This document shows, in pieces, positions 8,827-17,178 of a DNA stretch of 17,178 nucleotides. The translations under genes and the position numbers were made by a program. Under the pieces are notes generated by a model. It was not told the origin of the DNA. It searched no databases and saw only the letters and a list, made by a program, of their open reading frames with translations. How positions within the stretch are numbered: position 1 is the stretch's first letter; each line of letters starts with the position of its first letter. Source of the stretch: Saccoglossus kowalevskii (taxonomy: Eukaryota > Hemichordata > Enteropneusta > Harrimaniidae); NCBI RefSeq assembly GCF_000003605.2, contig NW_003157229.1, forward strand, positions 608,395 to 625,572. The letters run 5' to 3'.

Positions 8827-10199
8827 TGAATGGCATTGCTAAGCATTATCTTATATTATTAATTATTCCTAAACACATTTGATTCAGATTAGTCTATAGT
8901 CGGTGATAAAGTGACAGGTCATGTTCTGAAATTTGGAATTCTTGTGTGAGGATAGCCCATTTTACTATAGCAGGATCCATAGCATTGTTTGAGTGGGTCA
9001 CTAACAACCAAATGTGAATAACGCCCACTCTGGTAACTCGGAATCCAGGGCTATTGTCTTGATAGTAGAGTTAAGGATAAAACTTACTTTTAATGTTGCA
9101 TAGTGATGATGAAAGTCAAGTTACATGTGCACCTTTTTGAATCTGGAGAGATTATCATACCCTATGCAGTGTTCAAAAATGTCCATATTTTCAATATATA
9201 ATAATATAATATATTATCGTGTGATTTTGCAGGTACTCTAAAGTTGAATTGAACATTGTCTTTTTTTTCATGCTTTCATTATTGTGGGTTTAATGCCATC
9301 AGAATACCAAATGGGAAGGGGCACCTTTCAATTTATTAGCAAAACGAGTCAGTGAGATGAGATTTTTTTATATCCCAATTTTGCTCTCACAGGAGATGAA
9401 AACGTAATTATTATTACGAATGCTAAACCTTTAAAAAACTGTCTAAAATGTCAATTTCATCAGATTTCAATTATATACATTAAGTTCAAACTGCCTTAAG
9501 GGGTTAGCATACGTTCGCTGGTTCAATTTTTTGGCCTCAATTTACAGATTGAAACATACATTTTACCCATACATGTTATATACCATAATAAAGATCTTGT
9601 TTCAAACTTTGGAAATGTGGCAATTTTTTTAAATTATGCAAATATCAAGTCGCGTGATCACAAGAATACGCGAAAATGGAGTAAAACGGTTAATGACGCA
9701 ATTAATAATTAATTTGCAGCACGACTGAATATATTTTTTTATGTAAATATTATAGAGGGGTGCTTCATGTACAATGTTCTTCGTTTTTTTTGCAACTATA
9801 ATTTGTTTTTATGTAGCCTTATTTCAAATGTTTGGACGTGTTAAATACCTGAGTAAAAACAACATGTCTCTATATAAAAATAAGCAAAAAATCAAGACGA
9901 AGGCAGACAGAACAAAATCCAGGAACATTCCTCCAGTACTCTATATAGCGGTAAAGTTGATCAAAAATGGCGACGATCTGACCTTTCGTTTGTTAGAAAT
10001 TGCGTACTGAATCTGTAGAACTACGTAGAAATCAATTTCAAGATAAATGCAAAAAACGTCCAAGGTCAATGAATCTCAAACTAGGCCTAAAAATTTTTAA
10101 AAATATGGAGTTATAATTATTGAAACATGTCTGCATAGCGACCAACTACTAAATAATGCCTTCTAATGTCGGGGCTAAATGTTATATGCGTTAAAGACA

Positions 10200-10620
10200 G
10201 GATGAAATATGTTTTGAAATCTCAGAACGGCCCTACCGTGTGTCAACCAACAACGTGATGACTTCCCGCAAAAGTGACGTAGTGATTTGCATATTACTAA
10301 TATGGTGTGGAGGCGGAGTTATTCCAAATAAAGAAAATGGTTTAAGCCGTGTCCACAAGATATCTTCAAGTTTGTTTTGATTACTGTTCACTGTAAAACT
10401 GATAGTGAGATACGTCGTCGCAAACGTGCGAACACTGTTTCTTTTTTAGTAACCGTGGTGCGAACAAGAGCAATGACTTGCCTTTTTCCGCTCGCTTTTG
10501 TGACCGCTTGTTGAATTAGACTGGACAATTTCTGCTTTATTTTCGATGGCGAAAATTCCGAAATATCACCGCCTGCTCGCTTGCAGAAAATTTCAGAGGT
10601 TCACATTGTCTAACAATTCT
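10200..10620. promoter_or_regulatory. possible intronic enhancer or alternative promoter
   Basis: CpG and GC rise here above the intron average. Grouped within 45 bp are a half-CRE TGACGT (10275-10280), a perfect octamer ATTTGCAT (10285-10292) of the POU-factor type, and AGGCGGAG (10311-10318). Further CpG words such as TACGTCGTCGCAAACGTGCG lie at about 10412-10431. PPP2R2 genes in vertebrates use alternative first exons, but no alternative exon with a phase-1 donor could be proved here. Confidence 0.3.
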
Positions 10621-11111
10621 TACTGGTTTTTATAAATGTTGAACAGCCGACAAAAGATCAAATACTTTTCGTTTTAACTATCTATAATTATATGCACGCA
10701 ATCTGACCTTTTGACTTCGATTTGGCTTGGATTGAATATTTTATTTTCAACAATATTCTGACGTGAAATACAAAATGTATTTCAACACAAGTAGGACATG
10801 GTTGTCTGGGTTTTCTTCCCCGATTGTTGTCTTCGCAATGTGTTTACGGTTTGTATAATTATTGTTTTCCTCAAGGCGAAGACAAGCTGAAGGACCATGA
10901 AGCTAAATGGCAGTTCCATGCATGAGCTGAGTGAAAGAAAATATTTAATCTAAGCCTAAAATAAAACCTAATATTACACCTCATTGTGTATTTGTTAATT
11001 TTACATGTTTTTCATGACAGTATATCTAGAAAAATCTCCTCTTTCATCTGTTGACCGTGCCCCAATAATTTGCCCCAATTTCCCGTTGGTTTCTCCATAC
11101 TGAGTTTAGGA

Positions 11112-11133
11112 CGGGCGTCGGTCCCGACGTCCG
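11112..11133. repeat. GC-rich hairpin, 10-bp arms
   Basis: CGGGCGTCGG (11112-11121) and CCGACGTCCG (11124-11133) pair at nine of ten positions across a 2-base spacer, in an AT-rich setting. It may be part of an old GC-rich insertion around 11040-11190. Nothing more can be said of its role. Confidence 0.5.
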
Positions 11134-13607
11134 GCATTCATCACAATCAGTCGAGACAAAACATTGACCGTAATTCCTGGGGATCATGTTCCGTAATTTG
11201 TGGGCTGAAAACCCAAATAATTAAACAAGTATTATTATTATATATATTTCATTTTACATCGCAAAACTACAACAGAGCTTGGTTGTTCACGGTGAAACAG
11301 CCGCCTTGAAGTCGATACAACTTCAACTAGCCATTTATTACCTTGAAATAAAAAAAAATAAAAATTCCAAGAGCATCGGGGAATATATTAATAACCATTG
11401 TTAGCAATCGCTAGATATATTTTATCCGAATACATGGAATGCACAAGATTTTCGACATTTATTGGCAACTTCCGCTCTGTAAATGGTTGAAAATGTGGGT
11501 GTGGTTCTTTCGCAAAATCCTGTTGATAATACGGACAAATATTGTTCTGTGACCCAGGTCGTGGTCTGATCTTGTGACTTTCAGCAAATAAATGATGTTG
11601 TAACAAAGCATATTTGACGCTAATTGAAGGGTCATCGTACCGTCCAATCTCCGGCTTCGATTCACATAGTTTTTTTTGTTCTGTGACAGGCTTCACAATT
11701 ATTCACTGAAAAACATCAGTATATTTTGACTAACCAGGGGATTTGACCTCAGTTCAGAAAGAAGAAAAACTAAGCTGAGTCCACGGCGAATCAGTTTTCT
11801 TTGTTAGTTGTGAAATAAGGTAACCCAGAGTAGGGTCGACGATTTTCAGCCCTGAAGAACTTCTGCGTGAATCCTGATTTTCGAATTGTTCATCGCCTGG
11901 CCACCAAATATTTATGACTATAACTAAATTTGACACTTTTTTTTTTTTTTCTGAATTATTCATGAGCGAGCGAAAAAAAGAGCGATTAAAATGCTGTCTG
12001 TTACCGGTCAGACAAGACCACGCGGCCGGAAATCAAGCAATAAGCTGTGGGTGTAAAAGCGGAAAGCTGGGCGAAATGAGTACTGTAATTACGTAAACTT
12101 TGTAGTATTGGTATGCAAATTGGATCTTTCATCAAGTTTCAATTAGGATTAATTGCCAGTGTTGTGCTTGTGTTGGTGGTGTTTATAAACAATCACACGT
12201 GGCAATGTTTTGAAATAGAAAAAATGTCGAAATAATCGTTGTAATATGGAGTTTTTGTTTAGAATAAAAGCAGTTATAGATACTGTCATAACCATCAATA
12301 ATTTAAAATAAAATAAAAATATTGAAAAAAAACGCATTAAACGTGAATTGTTATGCAAATTAGCAATTATTTCAGCTTCCTTTTAGTGCACATCCTAGAA
12401 CTTAAAAAAAATAGCTCCTAGACGCTTTGACCTTTCATTTTGAAATTTTCACAAATGATTGACAATGTGTTTATCTTCAAAACGTTGTTGGGGTATTGTT
12501 TTTGGTTGAAGTGTTACAACAATCGTACAGACAACTAGCCTGGGTGTTAATTTATGCATAAACTTGAAGTAGTGAAATTTTAGCTGCTGCCCCACAAAAT
12601 TGACAACTGGTAGACAGTTTTCAAGACGGCACTTTCTTCATAGTAAACAGGTGTACCCATAAACAAATTTTGACGGGAAACAGAAGCATGGTTTAGAAGC
12701 TAATTTTTTTTAAATCACTTTTGACCAAAGAAGCTCATTTTTGTGCACATTTCAAACTACAGTGTCCATAAAAAAAATACTAACAAAATTTTAAAATTCA
12801 TACAATAAGCTTTCCGAAAATATATAGTTTTGTGGACAAGGGAGGTCATCTTGGTTTCCTAATTAACTAATTAAAATACCTGTCAGGTAAACTGCATCTC
12901 TACCTTAAGTTGTACAATAAGAATTGTGGTCCTACTATTGTTTTTTTTTTTGTCACCATAGATACAGTTTGTGAGATATGATAAACTTATTGTATTGTTA
13001 AACAATATTTTGTGAATGTATGAATTCAATGATTGAGGCCTATGAAAGCAGTGTATTATTTTTTCAAATTAGTTGAACTTAATGAAGTAACACCTTTATT
13101 GCAAAATGTTCACGAGATACGACACTTGTAATGCATTTGTAATGTCCTCTGTGGCTTGTGCTGTTTCTATTTTTAGTATCCAGTGTAACATAGCTTTAAA
13201 AATTATTGTAAAATGTATAGATTGACTAAAGCAGATACTGAAGAATAAAGCTGATCTTGAATCACATATGAAAATTGATTCTGTGCCACTTGATAAGACC
13301 TTTGTGCCTAGCGAGGCGTAATTTTCTTTTTAGAAGTAGTATTTTTAGATCGGCAAACACAGATCTAATAGAATATACATGAATGAGATGAACCTAATAA
13401 GCATAATGCATGTATGTGGGCATCTGCTGTTAGCGAGCAGTCAAGTGATGACCTAGATATGAAATTCTGAATTTGTCTTTCAGAGAATAAACTGAGCAGT
13501 TCCAATAAGGTTATACCAGATTGAGGCAATGCAAAATAATTTGTCAATGCAGTTTAATTGCGGCACCCCTAGATTTGCTAATTTTCTTTTTTTTTATTTT
13601 TTTGCAG

Positions 13608-13705
13608 CGGATATTATATCAACTGTTGAGTTTAACCATGATGGAGAATTACTAGCAACTGGAGATAAGGGTGGACGTGTTGTCATTTTCCAGCGCGATC
13701 AGGCA
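13608..13705 (+). CDS. PP2A B55 regulatory subunit, coding exon 3
   Basis: This 98-base exon joins exon 2 in phase 1 to give Ala, then [20 protein letters not shown], then [12 protein letters not shown]. It is the first WD40 propeller blade of B55 and is almost identical to vertebrate PPP2R2 proteins; differences include Asp for Ser/Thr after NH and RDQA for QEQE at the end. The acceptor follows TTTTTATTTTTTTGCAG and the donor is GGCA/GTAAGTAT, phase 0. Exons 1-3 together encode 57 of the roughly 450 residues expected. The next exon, starting near the conserved YNVY and FQSHEPEFDYL segment, was not found in the remaining 3.4 kb, so the gene is cut by the window edge, not broken. Confidence 0.97.
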
Positions 13706-14260
13706 GTAAGTATAGTATTCAGCATTTTGTGTCGGTCAGACTATGTATCAAACGTATGGTGAGCAGTCATCATTACTGTTATCCACCCTTGCACAAATTT
13801 ATGCTTAGATATTTTATACTCTGTCATCAAAACAATCCTTGATTTGTTATTCATTCAGTATTGAACATAATAGGTGGACATAAAAGTTTAAAATATAACA
13901 TGTCATGTCCTAAACCGCAATGAAATGTAAAAGTTTCCATGGTATCATGCAAATCAAACTACATAAAGACAGCGAAAGTCATCTATACCATATTTGTGTA
14001 AAGTTTGATAGTTATGCCAGACACTAAATAATCTGTTTCTTTTCTAATACATCACCTATGAAATTTCCGAATGTGCATTCACACGATATTCACGGTGGTA
14101 GATATCCATGCTGTTTCATATAAATTTGATTGCCGGTTTTTCGGAAAATGCTCAAAGACCAGGTTTTATGACTAGACAGTCAAATTTGGAGCATTTTGTA
14201 AGGAATGGCATTCAGCCGAACATGACCCCGCCATCAGAAATGCCTCAAAATTGGATGGGC

Positions 14261-14314
14261 GCTTAGTCTAGCATGGGTGCTTATTAGTGCATGGGCGCTT
14301 ATTAGTGCATGGGC
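14261..14314. repeat. 18-bp tandem repeat, three copies
   Basis: Two exact copies of GCTTATTAGTGCATGGGC (14279-14296 and 14297-14314) follow a diverged copy, GCTTAGTCTAGCATGGGT (14261-14278). The unit begins again with GCT at 14315. GGGCGCTTATT-type words recur in tandem in many marine invertebrate genomes as far as I recall, so this may mark a transposon end. Confidence 0.85.
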
Positions 14315-14838
14315 GCTGAGTTGTCACTTGTGGCATTCTTTTATTTGTATTCACAAATGCATTAAAACTTGGTACATGCTTACTGTTTTGATAGATGAAT
14401 ATCTGATAAGTTTCTAATTAATCTCTTAATTTTAATTATCTAATTGCATACTAATTAACTAATTTGAAATGGTAAAAGCAGGCTGCTCCTATGGGTCTAA
14501 ATGAAAAGCTTGGCACATGCTGCTAGTATATTCATTAGTTTCTAGTCTGCATGTACATCAGTTTGAAAGGTGGGAGTCAAATTTGTTAAGGCATTTGTAG
14601 CAAAATGATTATAAATCTATGATTTTCAATACAATTTTGAATTGGTATGTTCAGTTACTTTTTCTAACTACTAACATGTGGAAGAACATTCAGTTCATGT
14701 TTGCTCACTTTGAAAACCAACCGCAAGTTTTGGTAATTCTGGTTGTTCTATGCTTTGTGTTTTTTGATGCACACTGATTCACAAATGACTGGAAGGATTG
14801 TGAGATATTTATGCAACAGCTCATTAAATTTTCTACTC

Positions 14839-14875
14839 CTCTGACGTCAACATACACGAGTGCTTATCGTCAGAG
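14839..14875. repeat. 8-bp inverted repeat around a perfect CRE
   Basis: CTCTGACG (14839-14846) and CGTCAGAG (14868-14875) are exact reverse complements with 21 bases between them. The left arm overlaps TGACGTCA at 14842-14849. Confidence 0.6.
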
Positions 14876-15368
14876 AATCTGTGCCATAGGCAAGGATTGA
14901 TGCTACTCTGGCAGTGACGAGTGTCTGCTGAAGTCAAACGGAGGAATATATTTATCATACACATTTTACTATTGTTGAATAAATAGAAAGGACTGTTTAA
15001 TCTGGAAGCTGATATTACACCGGGGCTTTGGCTTTTTGAACAATCCTGGGAACTAAAAATAACTCATGAAAACAGCATCTTGAATAATTATTTATATGGC
15101 GCCAAAATGGTATTGATTAGGAAAGTGATTATTAGCTTATTCTGAGTTTTGATTTAGGAGAGTGATTAGGCGAGTAGAATCAGGTCTGATTACAATGAAT
15201 ACAAATATTATACTATGACACATGTATTGTTTATTTTAATGTGTTTTATCCTGTATATGTGCCCTGTAGCGATTCTGATTTGTTAAATTTTTAAATCTCT
15301 ACTGACTAATAATTCTAAAAATATACCTGTATGCTTGATTTGTTCTGTAGTTGGCAGTATAAAAGTAT

Positions 15369-15420
15369 AGGATATGTATTTTTATGTTTATGTAATAATA
15401 TTTATTGATAAACATATCCT
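15369..15420. repeat. AT-rich inverted repeat, AGGATATG / CATATCCT
   Basis: AGGATATG (15369-15376) pairs exactly with CATATCCT (15413-15420). An inner TGTTTAT/ATAAACA pair extends the stem if eight bases are looped out of the left arm. It lies about 130 bp before the TIR element and may be unrelated to it. Confidence 0.5.
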
Positions 15421-15549
15421 TAATTGGGATATTGTTCATAATATAATAAAGTTAAATGTTGAAAGTTAAAATATAATAAAAAGAAAAAATAAGAGACGCA
15501 AAAAATGCATATAAAATAATGCTTAATGTTTTAATTGTATATATATTTT

Positions 15550-15896
15550 TAGCTCCGCTGTCGTCTTTGTCGAGCGGAGCTTATCATATGAGTGATTGTT
15601 CGTCGTTCGTGTCAATATTTTACTTTTTCGACTTCTTCTTGAGAACGACAAGCCTGAATGCTTTGATACTTGGTGTATATGTACCTTGGGTAGAAGTCTT
15701 TCAGATTTGTTCATTTTGTAATGATCTTCAATTCTCTAATTTTGATGAATAATTTTGTCATTTTTGGTAAAAAGTGATATTTTCGACTTCTTGTTAAAAC
15801 TGCAAGTCCGATTGCTTTGATACTATACATATTGTTCATTTTCTAATGATGTCTTCAGTTCTTTAATTGAAATGTGCATTGCTAACAGCGGAGCTA
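15550..15896. mobile_element. MITE-like element with perfect 12-bp terminal inverted repeats
   Basis: TAGCTCCGCTGT (15550-15561) and ACAGCGGAGCTA (15885-15896) are exact reverse complements bounding about 347 bp. Since both ends carry TA, a TA target duplication with 10-bp TIRs is likely, as in Tc1/mariner-like insertions. Just inside the left end AGCTCCGCT is repeated inverted as AGCGGAGCT (15573-15581), giving a subterminal hairpin with a 13-base loop. The interior holds two diverged direct copies of one unit. There is no transposase frame, so the element is non-autonomous. The open frame at 15519-15752 is not considered a gene. Confidence 0.75.
15624..15872. repeat. two diverged direct copies inside the MITE-like element
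   Basis: Copy A (15624-15747) and copy B (15779-15872) share TTTCGACTTCTT, then CAAG, GCTTTGATACT, TTGTTCATTTT, TAATGAT and a CTAATTTTGATG/TTAATTGAAATG-like end, in the same order. Copy B lacks about 30 bases between GATACT and TTGTTCATT that copy A has. An internal duplication within a non-autonomous element is the simplest reading. Confidence 0.75.
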
Positions 15897-15963
15897 TCTC
15901 AGCCGATAGGCTGCTTGTTATATTACATATACAGTACAATGTGCACACAAGGACCCGTGTGTT

Positions 15964-16100
15964 CTCGCCATTGGCGAAGCGAGGCCATGTCCCGCCAATG
16001 GCGTGCCAGTGGCGAGGTCATTAAAGGGCTCGCCCTCAAAAAAGCGAGCCCAAGATCAAGCTCGTCGCGGTCAGTTAAATACGGCGTGCCTTATTTAACT
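15964..16100. repeat. GC-rich foldback block with nested hairpins
   Basis: The block is strongly GC- and CpG-rich against AT-rich flanks. CGCCATTGGCG (15966-15976) is a near-palindrome, and CGCCAATGGCG (15993-16003) is its reverse complement. CTCGCCA (15964-15970) pairs with TGGCGAG (16010-16016). GGCTCGC pairs with GCGAGCC over 16027-16050, and AGTTAAATA pairs with TATTTAACT over 16073-16100. This packing of stems suggests a transposon end or a structured non-autonomous element. Its edges and family are unknown. Confidence 0.6.
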
Positions 16101-16799
16101 CGGCGCGCCCGGTATTTCTTGGAACACCAAAACATAAAATATCACTTCAGCGTGGTTACACGAGTGTTGTTTGAAAAGTTAACAAATTTTTGTTTTGTTG
16201 ATTTCATCATTAAGATTTGTCAGATTGAATTATTTCCCCGAGTGGACCTTAATCATTACAGACCCGATCGTTTTGTGAGATTTGCGTGGGTATGTGTACG
16301 TGTATCTGATTGTCGATTTCATATCATTGGTAGTTGTAAAAATAAAACAAAACAAAAACACTCTGTGCCGAAACCTCAGTGACAACACAATTTCCAAATA
16401 TATGTTATCATGTTGTTTTGATGATATGCGAGTAATTTTGCCATGCATGTAAATCAGTCGGTCCCTGGTCCACCATTATATTACCGATGTCTTGATTCAC
16501 CCCTGCACCGATCTGGAAAACGGGTCTCATTATGTGACAAAATAATCGTCACAAACTGTTTGTGTTCACTTAAATTCCAATGTATAAACCGTCATCACGA
16601 CGTTCATAGAGGTAAAATGCTAGACAAAGTAAAATTGTTGTACGTGGAGTCATTGCATGATGTATGTTTCCTTTTCACAGTTCAGTCAGAGGTCAATGTC
16701 GTAACTAAAACCTCCATGCTAAAACCATGTGGTCAGCAACAGAAATTATACAAGTATGTTTTCGAATTAGATAATATAATAACCGCGCTTTAACTAAGA

Positions 16800-17178
16800 C
16801 ATAACCGTCAAGTTCTCTCTGTCCTGTGTTCACGCGAACTTCGGTAAGATTTTTTTAATTAAAATGCCAATGCGGGAAGTGTCGCCGAGACCTAGACGCA
16901 ACAAAAGAAAAATGAAAAGCTGTCTAGCTGGTTACCATGACGTCGACTTTTGAGGGCACCGCTAGCCAATAGTACGTATGGATTTACGTAACTCTGTTGT
17001 TACTTTGTACTAAACATCTGTTTTGTTGCATAGTGCGATGCATTTTACTCAAGCGATTCCCGTTAATTATCGTGACGCCGACCGGTCACGGTGCTTCCCT
17101 TCGATTACAACGGATATTTTGCCGTGTAACTCTATTATTGGACTGACTTCCGTGATAGGAAGAACAAATATCTTGTAA
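16800..17178. other. CpG-bearing stretch, possible regulatory region
   Basis: CpG is denser than in the rest of the intron. Words of note are a donor-like ACTTCG/GTAAGA at about 16837-16848, a CRE-like TGACGTCG near 16939, and a CCAAT box in GCTAGCCAATAG at about 16962-16973. A 29-codon basic open frame begins MPMREVSPRPRRNKRK at 16864. An alternative promoter or an exon of another transcript is possible but unproved. Confidence 0.25.

Larger units (their letters stand above)
7848..13607 (+). other. intron 2 of the B55 gene, 5760 bp, phase 1
   Basis: The donor is GTAAGTG and the acceptor follows a long T-rich tract ending TTTTTTTGCAG. No further exon of the gene was recognised inside. Contents listed separately are two foldback elements (8536-8647 and 8728-8826), a regulatory-looking stretch (about 10200-10620) and a GC-rich hairpin (11112-11133). 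Also present are AT-only repeats near 9195-9220, a run of 14 T at 11937-11950, and a retroposon-tail-like AATAAAGCTGATCTTGAATC around 13243-13262. Open frames at 9774-10010, 11070-11309 and 11388-11696 show no convincing coding features. Confidence 0.85.
13706..17178 (+). other. intron 3 of the B55 gene (partial, over 3.4 kb)
   Basis: It starts GTAAGTAT and runs past the window end. No sequence encoding the next B55 segment was seen in any frame. It contains an 18-bp tandem repeat (14261-14314), two dyads (14839-14875 and 15369-15420), a TIR element (15550-15896), a GC-rich foldback block (15964-16100) and a CpG-bearing stretch at the end (16800-17178). Imperfect duplication of words such as AACTTGGTACATGCT and AGCTTGGCACATGCT at about 14367 and 14508 suggests another old repeat. 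Confidence 0.8.

Noticed and set aside
11070-11309. Frame with NSWGSCSVICG, resembling a thrombospondin type 1 repeat
   Set aside because: The likeness covers about 11 residues. The following Arg and Cys pattern of the domain is absent and no flanking exon signals fit, so chance is more likely.
11388-11696. 102-codon minus-strand open frame in intron 2
   Set aside because: It starts on GTG, has no recognisable domain or splice context, and has no support other than length.
13529-13762. 77-codon frame containing the exon 3 peptide
   Set aside because: Only 13608-13705 is coding. The residues before the acceptor and after the donor are intron sequence.
16443-16793. 116-codon open frame in intron 3
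   Set aside because: It does not match the next B55 segment or any family I recognise, and its composition is that of non-coding DNA.

Overview
The window is AT-rich, low in CpG, and carries spliceosomal introns, decayed transposon pieces and simple repeats, so it is nuclear DNA of an animal. The one gene that can be identified with certainty is the 5' end of a PP2A B55 (PR55/PPP2R2-type) regulatory subunit on the + strand. The encoded N-terminus is close to that of vertebrate PPP2R2A/D, and the repeats look like those of marine invertebrates. A slowly evolving invertebrate bilaterian (hemichordate, echinoderm, lancelet, mollusc or similar) is my inference; the species cannot be fixed from this sequence.

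Layout. Positions 1-7400 are intergenic. They hold a degenerate 21-23 bp tandem array (1049-1341), a CTCF-like site (2983), a small open frame of unknown meaning (3466), a dead LINE reverse-transcriptase relic with a 12-bp microsatellite inside it (4090-4650), and a GC-richer interspersed-repeat fragment (6508-6722). Positions 7400-7629 are the probable TATA-less promoter and 5' UTR, with a perfect CRE, YY1-like sites and a GC-containing dyad.

The B55 gene has three exons here: 7630-7636 (7 coding bases), 7782-7847 and 13608-13705, with intron phases 1, 1 and 0. They give 57 residues of a protein that is usually about 450 residues long. The next exon, which should encode the conserved stretch around YNVY...FQSHEPEFDYL, was not found before the window ends, so the last intron exceeds 3.4 kb.

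The introns contain a MITE-like inverted repeat (8536-8647), a second foldback with a G-rich tract (8728-8826), a possible enhancer or alternative promoter (about 10200-10620), an 18-bp tandem repeat (14261-14314), a TA-flanked element with perfect 12-bp terminal inverted repeats (15550-15896) and a GC-rich foldback block (15964-16100). No tRNA, rRNA, CRISPR or bacterial-type operon was seen. I found no clearly new biological system; the points most worth checking are the LINE relic, the palindromic tandem array and the MITE next to the foldback block.
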